Shown here in pieces: positions 1 through 8,562 of a stretch of DNA of 64,000 nt. Each line of letters opens with the position of its first letter. The first letter of the stretch is position 1. This DNA comes from Geodermatophilus bullaregiensis. GTDB lineage: Bacteria > Actinomycetota > Actinomycetes > Mycobacteriales > Geodermatophilaceae. A program made the position numbers and the translations under genes. Below the pieces are notes generated by a model. That model made no database searches. It worked only from the letters and a program-made list of their open reading frames with translations, and was not told the DNA's origin. The DNA lies in assembly GCF_016907675.1 (NCBI RefSeq), contig NZ_JAFBCJ010000001.1, forward strand, positions 4,464,001 to 4,528,000, in the 5' to 3' direction.

Positions 1-2
1 TG

Positions 3-425
3 TTCACCGCCCTCGCCGGCGGCGGCGCGTTCCTCTCCACGCCGGCCGAGCCGGAGCCGGTGCGGCTGTCCGCCAACCGGCCGGACTCACTCGGGCAGAC
101 CCTCGTGGCCACCGGCTTCGGCTACCGCGTCGAGCAGCGCCGCGCCCAGGGCGCCGTCGTCGCCCGGCTGCTCCCGGAGGTGCGCGACATCCGCCGCTAC
201 GGCTGCGCCTCGCTGGACCTGTGCGCGGCCGCGGCCGGGCGGGTGGACGCCTACTACGAGCTCGACCTCAAGCCCTGGGACCACGCCGCCGGTGCCCTGG
301 TCGCCGCCGAGGCGGGCCTGGTGGTCACCGGACTGCCCGGCCGGCCGTTCGCCGAGCCGATGGCGGTCGCCGTCCCGGAGACCGTCGCCGGGCCCTTCCT
401 CGCCCTGCTCGACTCACTGCACTAG
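3..425 (+). CDS. Inositol monophosphatase family protein, C-terminal part
   Basis: The window opens inside this gene; the reading frame is open from base 3 to the TAG at 423-425, giving about 140 residues. It has the C-terminal half of the inositol monophosphatase/FIG superfamily: a region reading IRRYGCASLDLCAAAAGRVD, then YYELDLKPWDHAAGALVAAE. The W-D-H-A-A-G stretch is the family signature that supplies a metal-binding aspartate. Family members are Mg-dependent sugar-phosphate phosphatases, for example on inositol phosphate, histidinol phosphate or fructose bisphosphate. The substrate cannot be told from the part shown, and the N-terminal metal-site motifs lie outside the window. Confidence 0.85.
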   Translation, partial: FTALAGGGAFLSTPAEPEPVRLSANRPDSLGQTLVATGFGYRVEQRRAQGAVVARLLPEVRDIRRYGCASLDLCAAAAGRVDAYYELDLKPWDHAAGALVAAEAGLVVTGLPGRPFAEPMAVAVPETVAGPFLALLDSLH

Positions 426-429
426 TCGA

Positions 430-484
430 GCCACCCTCCAGGGGCCTCCGCCTGGCGTGCGAGGCGTGGGAGAGGGGTGGTCCG
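430..484 (-). repeat. Palindromic 3'-end element, copy A
   Basis: This copy of a recurring element of about 58 bp is read on the minus strand. It starts one base after the TGA of the LytR_C gene with GGACCACCCC and closes with GGAGGGTGGC, so its outer arms pair. It lies between two convergent genes and probably terminates one or both. Copies B (10601), C (24455) and D (13493) share its sequence. Confidence 0.65.
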
Positions 485-1021
485 TCAGCAGGCGGCCTCG
501 GCGCTGGCGATCGGGGTGAGGGTGGCCGCGACCTCCTCGGGCGAGGCGAGCCGGTCGAACTCCGGGCCGATGACCAGGTCGACCTGCGCGGTGGCGCGGG
601 TGTCGAGGTGGTCGCCGGCGCCGGGGAGGAACAGCGCCAGGTAGCCCGCGGCGTCGTTGCCGCGCGGGCCGTGGCGGACCTCGCCGGGCCCGGTGACCTC
701 GCGGTCGGTGGGGTCGTTGGCGATCTCGTCGACGACGAAGCCGCGGGCCTGCAGCTCCGAGGCCACCGTCTGGGCCAGCCCGGCGGTGTCGGTGGCGTTG
801 TAGACGCGGACCGACAGCGTCGTGGGGTCCAGCGACGGCGGCGCCTCGGCGGCGGTCGCGCAGGCGGCCTGGGCGGCGTCCTCGCGGGCGCCGGCGTCGG
901 CGAGCACCTTCCACCACACGCCCAGTGCCGCGAGGGCGAGCACGAGCAGGAAGACCAGCGGCCCCACCGGGCGCCGGTCCCGCCGGGGACGCACCGGGGG
1001 GCTGTCGGTGCTCGTGCTCAC
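485..1021 (-). CDS. Membrane-anchored LytR C-terminal-domain protein
   Basis: 178 residues from a GTG start. A basic N-terminus (RPRRDRR, about 12-17) precedes one hydrophobic segment (about 20-38, VGPLVFLLVLALAALGVWW), so the protein should be anchored with its C-terminus outside the membrane. The extracytoplasmic part contains VRVYNATDTAGLAQTVASEL at about 70-90, typical of the LytR_C (LytR/CpsA/Psr C-terminal) domain, with a final cysteine. Such stand-alone LytR_C proteins are common in Actinobacteria near envelope genes, and their role is unclear. No phosphotransferase LCP domain is present. It is convergent with the phosphatase gene to its left. Confidence 0.8.
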   Translation of the reverse strand: MSTSTDSPPVRPRRDRRPVGPLVFLLVLALAALGVWWKVLADAGAREDAAQAACATAAEAPPSLDPTTLSVRVYNATDTAGLAQTVASELQARGFVVDEIANDPTDREVTGPGEVRHGPRGNDAAGYLALFLPGAGDHLDTRATAQVDLVIGPEFDRLASPEEVAATLTPIASAEAAC

Positions 1022-1091
1022 GGTCGTCCTCCTCGGCGGGGACCCGGCACGACTCGGCGGGTCGCGCGGAGTCTAGAGGCGGCCCGCCGGC

Positions 1092-2138
1092 TCAGAGGAC
1101 ACCGTCGTCCAGTGCGGCGCGTCCGCGCTCGACGCACGGGTCGATGCGGTCGGCGTAGCCGGCGGTGTCCTTCCCGGCCATCGCGCCGGCGGCCGACCGG
1201 GCCACGATCCCGGCGACGATCGCGGCGAACTTGAAGTAGGCGAACCCGACGTACCAGTTGAGGTCCGCGAGGTCGACGCCGCTGCGCTCGGCGTAGCGCG
1301 CCGCGACCTCGGCCCGCGTCGGGAAGCCCTCGAGCGCGGTCACCGTGCTCTGGCCGGCCACGCTCGCCTCACCGGTCTCCGGCCAGTAGACGTGCAGCAT
1401 GCCGAGGTCGGCCAGCGGGTCGCCGAGGGTCGACATCTCCCAGTCGAGGACCGCGCGGACGCCGCCGGGACGGTCGGGGTCGAGCAGGCAGTTGTCGAGC
1501 CGGAAGTCGCCGTGCACGATCCCGGTGCGCTGGGTCGCCGGCACGGTCTGTGCCAGGCGCGCGGCGAGGGCGTCCAGACCCGGGCGGTCGCGGTCGCGGG
1601 TGGCCTCCCACTGCTGGGTCCAGCGGCGCACCTGCCGCGCCATGAAGCCCTCCGGCCGGCCGAAGTCGCCCAGCCCCACCGCGTCGGGGTCGACGGCGTG
1701 CAGGTCGGCCAGGACGTCCACCAGCCCCTCACCGATCGCCCGGCGCTGCGCCGGCTCGTCGGCGTACCCGGCCGGGATCCGGTCGACCACGTGCAGTCCG
1801 AACACCCGCTCCATCACGTAGAACGGCGCCCCGAGCACCTCGGTGTCGGTGCACAGGTGCAGCGTCCGGGGCACCGGGACGGCGGTCGGCCCGAGCGCGC
1901 TGATGACCCTGTGCTCACGCGCCATGTCGTGCGCGGTGGCCAGGACCGCGCCGGTCGGCGGGCGCCGCAGGATCACCGCGTCCTCGGGCGCGCCCCCGGC
2001 CGGTGTCACCACGTACGTCAGGTTCGACATGCCCGCGGCGATGAGGTCGACGGTCACCTCGTGCCAGCGCTCGTTCCCCAGGACGGAGGCGAGATACGGA
2101 CCGACGACGGCAGGGTCAGCTCCCACGGGACTGGACAC
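1092..2138 (-). CDS. Phosphotransferase family protein (APH/ACAD10-like)
   Basis: About 348 residues. It has a protein-kinase-like phosphotransferase fold with the aminoglycoside-phosphotransferase motifs: a catalytic loop reading [14 protein letters not shown] (H-G-D-x5-N) and a metal-binding [17 protein letters not shown]. This subtype, related to the N-terminal half of ACAD10/11, is usually linked to acyl-CoA metabolism rather than antibiotic resistance. The frame stays open upstream to 2432, but family similarity begins near [16 protein letters not shown]. The nearest plausible start is GTG at 2138, with a GGAGG 14 nt upstream, which is rather far. The true start is therefore uncertain by a few codons. 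Confidence 0.78.
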   Translation of the reverse strand: MSSPVGADPAVVGPYLASVLGNERWHEVTVDLIAAGMSNLTYVVTPAGGAPEDAVILRRPPTGAVLATAHDMAREHRVISALGPTAVPVPRTLHLCTDTEVLGAPFYVMERVFGLHVVDRIPAGYADEPAQRRAIGEGLVDVLADLHAVDPDAVGLGDFGRPEGFMARQVRRWTQQWEATRDRDRPGLDALAARLAQTVPATQRTGIVHGDFRLDNCLLDPDRPGGVRAVLDWEMSTLGDPLADLGMLHVYWPETGEASVAGQSTVTALEGFPTRAEVAARYAERSGVDLADLNWYVGFAYFKFAAIVAGIVARSAAGAMAGKDTAGYADRIDPCVERGRAALDDGVL

Positions 2139-2437
2139 GGGCCGCAGGGTAACCTCCGGCACTCCGCCTCCCGACCGGCCCGTCCGGGCCCCGTCCCCGA
2201 CCCCCTCGCAGGGGTCGTGTGTCCCCCGCGCGCGGGCGGGCACAAACCGGGACCGCACGGCGTTGGGGGGCTGCCGGTCCCGCACCGGGCCGACTCCTGC
2301 GAGTCGGACGTGGACGGGCGCCGGTCCCACGACCAGCGGCCGCCCAGGCGGCCGGCCAGGACGGCGGCGTCCCCCGACGCCGCCGGACGAGGCGGACGAC
2401 GTCCGCCTGCGACGACCCCGGAGGAGGGGCACACCCC
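2139..2437. other. Intergenic region between divergent genes
   Basis: About 300 bp with no gene I can support, although both strands have open frames because of the GC content. It should hold the promoters of the phosphotransferase (minus) and DUF4193 (plus) genes. The clearest structure is a hairpin at 2290-2307, CCGACTC-CTGC-GAGTCGG. Confidence 0.5.
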
Positions 2438-2740
2438 ATGGCCACCGACTACGACGCCCCGCGACGCAACGAGGCCGACGAGCTCGGCGAGGACTCGCTC
2501 GAAGAGCTCAAGGCCCGCCGGGCCGAGGCGCAGTCCGCCTCGGTCGACGTCGACGAGACCGACTTCAACGAGAGCCTCGAGCTCCCCGGCGCGGACCTGT
2601 CCAACGAGGAGCTGACCGTCCGCGTGCTGCCCAAGCAGGAGGACGAGTTCACCTGCTCGCGCTGCTTCCTGGTGCAGCACCGCAGCCGGCTGGCCGCCAC
2701 CCGCGGCGACCAGATGTACTGCCGCGACTGCGCGGCCTGA
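2438..2740 (+). CDS. DUF4193 family zinc-ribbon protein
   Basis: 100 residues from ATG 2438, with a strong GGAGGGG ribosome site 7 nt upstream. The start [14 protein letters not shown] and the acidic middle ([21 protein letters not shown]) are the actinobacterial DUF4193 pattern. The C-terminus ends in a zinc ribbon, CSRCFLVQH...YCRDC, with two C-x2-C pairs. The family is widespread in Actinobacteria, often near dut, and has no established function. A regulatory or nucleic-acid-binding role is plausible from the zinc ribbon but is inference. Confidence 0.9.
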   Translation: MATDYDAPRRNEADELGEDSLEELKARRAEAQSASVDVDETDFNESLELPGADLSNEELTVRVLPKQEDEFTCSRCFLVQHRSRLAATRGDQMYCRDCAA

Positions 2741-2750
2741 AAGAGGAGGA

Positions 2751-2771
2751 CCCCCTGCTCCCCGCAGGGGG
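2751..2771 (+). terminator. Short stop-proximal hairpin
   Basis: CCCCCTGC-TCCCC-GCAGGGGG starts 10 bases after the DUF4193 stop and follows AGGAGGA. Its arms resemble the outer arms of the 58-bp palindromic element (GGACCCC..CTGC and GCAG..GGGGCC), so it may be a loop-less version. There is no T-tract. Confidence 0.5.
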
Positions 2772-2833
2772 CCAGCTGACGCGGGGAACGCAGGCCGCGG
2801 CCACGCGGCGGGACACGACGCGGAGGGCAGGGG

Positions 2834-3757
2834 ATGAGCGAGCACAGGGAGCGCACGGCGGCACCGCGGGACGTCCCGCCGCCGCGGCCCGTGCAGCGGG
2901 CCACGTCCACCGGCGCGGGCCCGGCCGGTGGGGCGACCCGGGGTGCGGCGTGGCCGACCGACGACAGCGGGCTGGGCCGCGCGGCCCGTGCCGTGGCCGA
3001 CGCCGTGGCGGGCCTGCTCGGCAACGCCGACGACGCCGGCGCCACGGCGTCCGACGGTCCCCGCCGCTCGACGGCCGGCACCCTCCGCGACGTCGTCGGG
3101 GCGGTCGCCGCCGCGGTCGGCCGCCGCAGCGGGGAGCCGGCCACCGGCCGGGCGGACGGCGAGGACCCCCGCCGGACGCCGGGCACGGTGCTCGGCGACC
3201 TGCTCACCACCACGGCGCCGTGGCTGCCCGTCCGGGACGCCGCGCGGCTGCGGGCGGCCTTCCCGGGCCGCTCCGACGAGGAGATCGCCGACGCGCTGGT
3301 CACCCGCGCCTCGCGGCTGACCGCGGCGGTCGGTGCGGCCACCGGTGGCCTGTCGGCCGCGCAGTGGTTCGCCCCGCCGTCGCTGGTCGCCCTCCCGCTG
3401 GAGCTCGGCGCGGAGACGCTGGTGGTCGCCGCCGTCGAGGTGGTGCTCCTCGGCGAGCTGCACGAGCTGGCCGGCCGGCCGGCCCGGGGCGACGCGGCCG
3501 AGCGCGCCACCGCCTACCTCGCCAGCTGGACCCAGCAGCACGCCGTCGACGCCAGCAGCGAGCAGGGCCTCGGCGCGCTGGTGGGCACCGCGGGCCTGCG
3601 GGCGCTGCGCCGCCGGCTCTCCCGGCGGATGGCCCGCAACCTGGGGTCGGCGGCGCCCCTGCTGGTCGGTGCCGCGCTCGGCGGGCGGGGGAACCTCAAG
3701 GCCACCGAGACCCTGGCCCGGCGGGTCCGCACCGACCTGCGCCGGCTCGGTTCCTGA
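2834..3757 (+). CDS. Conserved actinobacterial hypothetical protein
   Basis: 307 residues from ATG 2834 with GGAGGGCAGGGG just upstream. Residues 1-110 are low-complexity and rich in Ala, Gly, Pro and Arg, and probably disordered. The second half is more ordered and has hydrophobic helices, such as [20 protein letters not shown] (about 190-210) and [12 protein letters not shown] near the end, so membrane association is possible. I do not recognise a named domain. The protein sits just upstream of dut in the same orientation, with 50 bp between them. Confidence 0.7.
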   Translation: MSEHRERTAAPRDVPPPRPVQRATSTGAGPAGGATRGAAWPTDDSGLGRAARAVADAVAGLLGNADDAGATASDGPRRSTAGTLRDVVGAVAAAVGRRSGEPATGRADGEDPRRTPGTVLGDLLTTTAPWLPVRDAARLRAAFPGRSDEEIADALVTRASRLTAAVGAATGGLSAAQWFAPPSLVALPLELGAETLVVAAVEVVLLGELHELAGRPARGDAAERATAYLASWTQQHAVDASSEQGLGALVGTAGLRALRRRLSRRMARNLGSAAPLLVGAALGGRGNLKATETLARRVRTDLRRLGS

Positions 3758-3794
3758 CCCGGCGGCCGGTCCGCCACCTCCGCCTGCCCGCGGT

Positions 3795-3800
3795 TAGGGT
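3795..3800 (+). promoter_or_regulatory. -10-like hexamer TAGGGT for leaderless dut
   Basis: TAGGGT is followed by seven bases (CGCCGTC) and then the GTG of dut at 3808. There is no Shine-Dalgarno sequence in the gap. This is the spacing expected if transcription starts at the first base of the start codon. Confidence 0.55.
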
Positions 3801-3807
3801 CGCCGTC

Positions 3808-4284
3808 GTGGTCGACCCCCTCCCTCCCGCACCCCCGCCGGACGGGCTCGACGTCCCGGTCCGGCTGGTCGCCGAGGGCGCTCCGCTCCCGCGCTACGCC
3901 CTCCCCGGCGACGCCGGTGCCGACCTCGCCGTCACCGAGGACGTCGAGCTGGCACCCCTGCAGCGGGCCCTCGTCGGCACGGGCGTGGCCGTGGCCATCC
4001 CGGAGGGCTACGCCGGGTTCGTGCACCCGCGCTCGGGCCTGGCCGCCCGGCACGGGCTGAGCCTGGTCAACGCCCCCGGCACCATCGACGCCGGCTACCG
4101 CGGCGAGATCAAGGTCAACCTGGTCAACCTCGACCCGACCACGCCGCTGACCCTGCGCCGCGGCGACCGCGTCGCCCAGCTCGTCGTGCAGCCGGTGGTG
4201 CAGGCCCGCTTCGTCCCCGTGGAGGAGCTGCCCGCGAGCACCCGCGGCGAGGCGGGGCACGGGTCGACGGGACAGGAGGCCTGA
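3808..4284 (+). CDS. dut: dUTP diphosphatase
   Basis: 158 residues from GTG 3808. The enzyme hydrolyses dUTP to dUMP and pyrophosphate, keeping uracil out of DNA and feeding dTMP synthesis. All five trimeric dUTPase motifs are visible in order: GDAGADLAV (about 33), HPRSGLA (about 74), [13 protein letters not shown] with the catalytic Asp and Tyr (about 91), [13 protein letters not shown] (about 116) and the C-terminal GHGSTG lid. Length is normal for actinobacterial Dut. The frame is open far upstream, but similarity begins here and the leaderless -10 fits this GTG. The next gene starts one base after the stop, so the two are probably coupled. Confidence 0.95.
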   Translation: MVDPLPPAPPPDGLDVPVRLVAEGAPLPRYALPGDAGADLAVTEDVELAPLQRALVGTGVAVAIPEGYAGFVHPRSGLAARHGLSLVNAPGTIDAGYRGEIKVNLVNLDPTTPLTLRRGDRVAQLVVQPVVQARFVPVEELPASTRGEAGHGSTGQEA

Positions 4285-4285
4285 C

Positions 4286-5011
4286 ATGCCGTTCGGACGA
4301 CGGCGCAACCGCATCGACCGCAGCCTGCGCGAGCGCGGCGTCCCGCCGGAGCCGCAGCACCGCGAGCGCGACGTCGAGGAGACCAGCGGCCCCTACGACG
4401 AGGCCGACGCCCCCGACGACGGGACCACCCGCGTCGACCTCGGCGCGCTCCGGCTGCCCGCCGTCCCGGGCACGGAGCTGCGGGTCGACGTCAACCAGCA
4501 GCAGAAGGTCATCGGCGCGACGCTGCGCTACGGCGACTCGCTGCTGCAGCTGTCCGCCTTCGCCGCGCCGCGTGCCACCGGCATCTGGGACGACGTCCGC
4601 GCCGACCTCGCGCGCGGGGCCTCCGGCCAGGGCGGGCGGCTGCACGAGGTGGACGGTCCCTTCGGCCCCGAGCTCTCCGGCACCGTCGTCGTCACCCCAC
4701 CGGCCCAGCCCGGCGGCCCGCCGCCCAAGCCCGTGCGCCGGCCCGCCCGGTTCCTCGGCGTCGACGGCCCGCGCTGGTTCCTCCGCGGCATGATCAGCGG
4801 CCCGGCCGCGGAGAACCCCGACGCCGCGGCCGTCCTGGAGGAGGCCTTCCGCAAGGTCGTCGTCGTCCGGGGCAGCGACCCCATGCCGGTGCGCGAGCAG
4901 CTGCCGCTCACCCTCCCGCCGCAGGCCGCCGCGCAGCTGGCCCGCCAGCAGCAGGGCGGCGGCCGGCACGCGGCCGGACCGGGGACGGCGGCGCCCGGCC
5001 CGACCGCGTGA
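4286..5011 (+). CDS. DUF3710 family protein
   Basis: 241 residues starting one base after the dut stop, with a GACAGGAGG site overlapping the end of dut. The N-terminus is charged and disordered (MPFGRRRNRIDRSLRERG, then acidic). The core DUF3710 domain, about residues 50-200, contains LRLPAVPGTELRVDV, GIWDDVRADLA, EVDGPFGPELSG and GPRWFLRGMISGPAA. The DUF3710 gene follows dut in many Actinobacteria, and its function is not established. The C-terminus is a low-complexity tail rich in Gln, Gly and Pro. The stop overlaps the next start by four bases (GTGA). Confidence 0.9.
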   Translation: MPFGRRRNRIDRSLRERGVPPEPQHRERDVEETSGPYDEADAPDDGTTRVDLGALRLPAVPGTELRVDVNQQQKVIGATLRYGDSLLQLSAFAAPRATGIWDDVRADLARGASGQGGRLHEVDGPFGPELSGTVVVTPPAQPGGPPPKPVRRPARFLGVDGPRWFLRGMISGPAAENPDAAAVLEEAFRKVVVVRGSDPMPVREQLPLTLPPQAAAQLARQQQGGGRHAAGPGTAAPGPTA

Positions 5012-5805
5012 CCGGCCCGGTCGTCGTCCCCTACGGCCCGCACGCCGACCAGTTCCTCGAGCTGACCCTGCCCGCGGGCGCCGGTCCGGCGCCCGTCGTG
5101 GTCGTGCTGCACGGCGGCTTCTGGCGCGCCGCGCACGGCGTCGAGCTGGCCCGCCCGCTGGCCGCCGACCTCGCCGGCGCGGGCTGGGCCGCCGTGGCCG
5201 TCGAGTACCGCAGGGTCGGTGCCGGGGGCGGGTGGCCGGCCACGGTCGAGGACGTCGCCGCCGCCCTCGACGCGCTGCCCGGCCTCCCGGACGCCGGGCG
5301 CCTCGACCTCTCCGGCGTGACCGTCGTCGGCCACTCCGCCGGCGGTCACCTCGCCGCGTGGGCCGCCGGCCGCGGCCGGCTGCCCGCGGGCGCTCCCGGT
5401 GCCGGACCCCGGGTCCCGGTGACCGCCGCGGTGCTGCAGGCCGGCGTGCTCGACCTGCGGCGGGCCGCGCGCCGGCGGCTGGGCGCCCGGGCGGTGCAGG
5501 CGTTCCTCGGCGGCGGGCCCCGCCGCCGGGCCCGCCGGTACGCCCTCGCCGACCCCGTCCGGCTGCTGCCCACCGGCGCCGAGGTGCTGTGCGTGCACGG
5601 CACCGGCGACGACGTCGTCCCGCCCGGGCAGAGCGAGCGCTACGCCGCGGCCGCGGCCGCCGCCGGTGACCGGGTCGAGGTGCGGACCGTGCCCGGCGGG
5701 CACATGGGGCTCGTCGACCCGGCAGGGGAGGCGTGGGCGCTCGTCCGCGACTGGCTGGAGCGCCGCCGCGACGGACGCGGTGGCCGCACTACGCTGGAGC
5801 CGTGA
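5008..5805 (+). CDS. Alpha/beta hydrolase (esterase/peptidase-like)
   Basis: 265 residues from GTG 5008, overlapping the DUF3710 stop. An oxyanion loop HGGFW at about 35-39, the nucleophile elbow GHSAGG at about 112-117, a late aspartate (HGTGDDVVPP) and a histidine (VPGGHMGLV) make a complete Ser-Asp-His triad. The HGGFW pattern resembles the BD-FAE/kynurenine-formamidase-like branch. No signal peptide is seen, so it should be cytoplasmic. The substrate is unknown. It overlaps the OB-fold gene by four bases, placing it in the dut operon. Confidence 0.85.
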   Translation: MTGPVVVPYGPHADQFLELTLPAGAGPAPVVVVLHGGFWRAAHGVELARPLAADLAGAGWAAVAVEYRRVGAGGGWPATVEDVAAALDALPGLPDAGRLDLSGVTVVGHSAGGHLAAWAAGRGRLPAGAPGAGPRVPVTAAVLQAGVLDLRRAARRRLGARAVQAFLGGGPRRRARRYALADPVRLLPTGAEVLCVHGTGDDVVPPGQSERYAAAAAAAGDRVEVRTVPGGHMGLVDPAGEAWALVRDWLERRRDGRGGRTTLEP

Positions 5806-6179
5806 CACAGACGCGTCCCGGCGGCTGGCTCGCGCGCACCCTGCAGCGGCTGACCGCCGACGACTCCACCATCGACGCGCAGGAGCTGCGCGCCGAGACC
5901 GACCGCTCCGGCTGCGAGCCGGTGAGCCACTGCCGCAAGGGCGAGGTGGTCACCGTGACCGGCCGGCTCAAGTCGGTGGTCTACACCCCGCGCGAGACGG
6001 TCCCCACCCTCGAGGCCGAGCTGTTCGACGGCTCCGGGTCGGTGACCCTGGTGTGGCTCGGCCGCCGGCGGATCCCCGGCATCGAGCCGGGCCGCACGCT
6101 GACCGCGCGGGGCCGCTTCGCCCACTTCGACGGCCGCAAGGTCATCTACAACCCCTGGTACGAGCTGAGCGCGGGGTGA
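5802..6179 (+). CDS. Small OB-fold nucleic-acid-binding protein
   Basis: 125 residues from GTG 5802. About residues 45-120 form an OB-fold: VVTVTGRLKSVVYTPRETVP, LEAELFDGSGSVTLVWLG, GRTLTARGRFAHFDGRKVIY and NPWYEL. This resembles the tRNA_anti/RecG-wedge OB family. The protein has no other domain. In Actinobacteria this gene commonly lies between dut/DUF3710 and DUF3159/TrkA, but its role has not been settled. It overlaps both neighbours by four bases and also has its own -10-like TACGCT 6 nt before the start, so it may be read from both promoters. Confidence 0.85.
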   Translation: MTQTRPGGWLARTLQRLTADDSTIDAQELRAETDRSGCEPVSHCRKGEVVTVTGRLKSVVYTPRETVPTLEAELFDGSGSVTLVWLGRRRIPGIEPGRTLTARGRFAHFDGRKVIYNPWYELSAG

Positions 6180-7039
6180 CGGCGCCGGCCGACGACGACG
6201 GCCGGCGCGCCCCGGGACGAGCCGCGGGGCAGCCAGCGGGGCAGCCGGACGACGGTGCCGGTGGTGGGCCCGGTGACGGTCAGGGAGTGACCCTCGACCG
6301 GCACCTGGTGCTCGAGCAGCTCGGTGGCTGGCGGGGGATGGTCGACGCCTCGCTGCCGACCGTCGCCTTCATCGTCGCCAACTCGATCGGCGACCTGCGC
6401 ACCGCGATCTGGTGCGCCCTCGGGGCCGCCGTCCTCGTCCTGCTGTTCCGGCTGGTGCGCCGGGAGAGCCTGCAGCAGGCCTTCAGCGGCCTGTTCGGCG
6501 TCGCCGTGGCGGTGGCCATCGCGGCGGCCTCCGGTCAGGCCCGCAACTACTTCGTGCCGGGCATCATCCGCAACGCCGTCATCGGCGTCGTCCTGCTCGG
6601 CTCGGTGCCGCTGCGCTGGCCGCTGGTCGGCGTGGCCGCCGAGTTCCTCGCCCCCAGCCACCTCGGCTCGATGGCCGCGCACTCGCTGCCCGGGCTGCGC
6701 CGGCGGGTCGACACCGCCCGCGCCCGGCTGCACCACCGGCCCCCGCCCGCGACCGCGGCGCCCGGCGAGCGGCCGGCCGACCCCGAGCCCGAGCGGCACT
6801 GGCGCGACGACCCGCGGGTGGTGCGCGCCTACGGCTGGCTGACGGTGATGTGGGCGCTGACGTTCCTGCTGCGGGTCGCGGTGCAGACGCCGCTGTACCT
6901 GGCCAACGAGGAGGAGCTGCTCGGCATCGCCTCGCTGGCGCTCGGGCTGCCGGTGACCGCCGTGGCCCTGGCCATCACGCTGTGGGTGGTCGCCCGCCTG
7001 CACCGGCACCGGGTCGAGACCGCAGCCACCGACACCTGA
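6176..7039 (+). CDS. DUF3159 membrane protein
   Basis: 287 residues from GTG 6176, overlapping the OB-fold gene. A disordered N-terminus (about 40 residues) precedes several membrane segments: ASLPTVAFIVANSIGDL, IWCALGAAVLVLLFRLV, GLFGVAVAVAIAAASG, a segment near LRWPLVGVAAEFLA, and two C-terminal ones (WALTFLLRVAVQTPLYL and LGLPVTAVALAITLWVVARL). The ASLPT.AF..AN motif is typical of DUF3159. The function is unknown. Its constant position next to TrkA genes suggests, but does not show, a link with ion transport. Confidence 0.88.
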   Translation: MTAPADDDGRRAPGRAAGQPAGQPDDGAGGGPGDGQGVTLDRHLVLEQLGGWRGMVDASLPTVAFIVANSIGDLRTAIWCALGAAVLVLLFRLVRRESLQQAFSGLFGVAVAVAIAAASGQARNYFVPGIIRNAVIGVVLLGSVPLRWPLVGVAAEFLAPSHLGSMAAHSLPGLRRRVDTARARLHHRPPPATAAPGERPADPEPERHWRDDPRVVRAYGWLTVMWALTFLLRVAVQTPLYLANEEELLGIASLALGLPVTAVALAITLWVVARLHRHRVETAATDT

Positions 7040-7064
7040 GGACCGACCCCGTCCGGCCGTCCTG

Positions 7065-7730
7065 CTATCGGGCGGTGGCGGAGAGCACCTGCTGCAGCTG
7101 CTCCTCGACGTCGGCGTGCGTGACGAACAGCAGCTCGTCGCCGACCTCGAGCGGCTCGTCCGGGCTCGGCGTGATGACCCGGTCGCCCCTCAGCAGCGCG
7201 GTGAGCACCGTCTCGCGCGGCAGCGGCACCTCGCGCAGCGGCCGCCCGGCCCACGGGGTGTCCTCGGCCAGCGTGATCTCGACCAGGTTGGCCGCGCCCT
7301 TGCGGAAGCTCATGAGCCGGACGACGTCGCCGACGGTCACCGCCTCCTCGACCAGCGCGGCGAGCACCCGCGGGGTGGAGACGGCGACGTCGACGCCCCA
7401 GGCCTCCGTGTAGAGCCACTCGTTGCGCGGGTCCTTGACCCGGGCGACGACGCGGTTGACCGCGAACTCGGTCTTGGCCAGCAGCGAGACGACCAGGTTG
7501 GCCTTGTCGTCGCCGGTGGCGGCCACGACCACGTCGCAGGTGGCCAGCTGCGCCTCCTCCAGGGAGGACACCTCGCAGGCGTCGGCCTGCACCCACTCCG
7601 CGCCGGGCACGGCCCGGGTGCGCACCTTGCGGCCGTCCTTCTCGATGAGCATCACGGTGTGCCCGTTGTTGAGCAGCTCCCCGGCGATGGAGCGGCCGAC
7701 CGCGCCGGCGCCCACGATGGCCACCCGCAT
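7065..7730 (-). CDS. TrkA-type potassium channel/transport regulator (second of pair)
   Basis: 221 residues, a full-length single TrkA unit. An N-terminal NAD-binding RCK/TrkA-N fold (MRVAIVGAGAVGRSIAGEL, then an acidic residue in LIEKDGRK) is followed by a TrkA-C domain ending in EVGDELLFVTHADVEEQL. Such proteins gate K+ uptake in response to nucleotide binding, acting at the cytoplasmic face of Trk or channel subunits. Its ATG overlaps the stop of the upstream trkA-like gene by one base (TGATG), so the two should be co-translated, as in the mycobacterial CeoB/CeoC pair. No channel subunit is next door; the APC permease across the divergent promoter is the nearest transporter. Confidence 0.9.
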   Translation of the reverse strand: MRVAIVGAGAVGRSIAGELLNNGHTVMLIEKDGRKVRTRAVPGAEWVQADACEVSSLEEAQLATCDVVVAATGDDKANLVVSLLAKTEFAVNRVVARVKDPRNEWLYTEAWGVDVAVSTPRVLAALVEEAVTVGDVVRLMSFRKGAANLVEITLAEDTPWAGRPLREVPLPRETVLTALLRGDRVITPSPDEPLEVGDELLFVTHADVEEQLQQVLSATAR

Positions 7731-8395
7731 CAGGACCGGCCTCCCTGGGGGCGCTCCACCGTCTGGTGCACGCGGTCGGAGATCTCGTCGGTGGCCGCGA
7801 CGACGAGCTGGTCGCCGTCCTGCAGCACGGTGTTCGCCGTGGGCAGCAGGGCGTCGCCGAAGCGGACCAGCCAGGCGGCCCGGGCGCCGGAGGCGGCCTC
7901 CAGCTCGGCCAGCCGGCGGCCCACCCACCCGTCGGTGACGGTCACGCGCATGAGCAGCACCGTGCCGGTGGGCTCGCGCCAGATCTCGCTGACCTTGACC
8001 GAGAGCAGCTCGCGCAGCAGCCGGTTCACCGTCCAGGGGACGGTCGCGACGCTGGGGATGCCCATGCGCTCGAAGACCTCGGCGCGCTTGGAGTCGTAGA
8101 TCCGGGCGACCACGTGCTGGACGCCGAAGGTCTCCCGGGCCACCCGCGCGGCGATGATGTTGGAGTTGTCGCCGCTGCTCACCGCGGCGAAGGCCCCGGC
8201 GGAGTCGACGCCGGCGTCGAGCAGGGTCTGGCGGTCGAAGCCCAGGCCGGTGACCTGGCGGCCGCCGAACTCGGGACCCAGCCGGCGGAAGGCCTCGGGG
8301 TCCTGGTCGATGACCGCGACGCTGTGGCCGATCTGCTCCAGCTTCCGCGCGATGGCCGAGCCGACGCGGCCGCAGCCCATGACGACCACGTGCAC
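7730..8395 (-). CDS. TrkA-type potassium channel/transport regulator (first of pair)
   Basis: 221 residues from GTG 8395 with a GGGGAGC ribosome site. It has the same architecture as its downstream partner: a Rossmann TrkA-N domain with VVVMGCGRVGSAIARKLEQI and an acidic DQDPEAFRRLG, then TrkA-C from about residue 135 with GWVGRRLAELE and LQDGDQLVVAATDE. The frame is open further upstream to 8569, but that extension is Arg/Gly-rich and unlike the family. The two TrkA proteins probably form a heteromeric gating ring. The gene is divergent from the APC permease at 8563. Confidence 0.9.
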   Translation of the reverse strand: MHVVVMGCGRVGSAIARKLEQIGHSVAVIDQDPEAFRRLGPEFGGRQVTGLGFDRQTLLDAGVDSAGAFAAVSSGDNSNIIAARVARETFGVQHVVARIYDSKRAEVFERMGIPSVATVPWTVNRLLRELLSVKVSEIWREPTGTVLLMRVTVTDGWVGRRLAELEAASGARAAWLVRFGDALLPTANTVLQDGDQLVVAATDEISDRVHQTVERPQGGRS

Positions 8396-8549
8396 GTGCC
8401 GCTCCCCGGGTCGTCGTCGCGAGCGCCTCCCGCCCGCGCCACCGGGCGCGAAGCTACACCCGCCGCGGCCCCGTCCGGGCAGCGTGCCGGACGCCACGCC
8501 CCCGTGGGGCCACGCGGGCCGGGGGGCGGCACCGGGGGTCCGGCGTCCG

Positions 8550-8555
8550 TACCAT
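8550..8555 (+). promoter_or_regulatory. -10-like hexamer TACCAT for leaderless APC permease
   Basis: TACCAT, seven bases (CGCCGCC), then GTG at 8563. No ribosome site is present. It lies in the divergent region shared with the TrkA pair. Confidence 0.5.
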
Positions 8556-8562
8556 CGCCGCC

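Noticed and set aside
221-1234. Long plus-strand frame opposite the LytR_C gene
   Set aside because: Arg/Gly-rich shadow of the real minus-strand gene, with no domain pattern.
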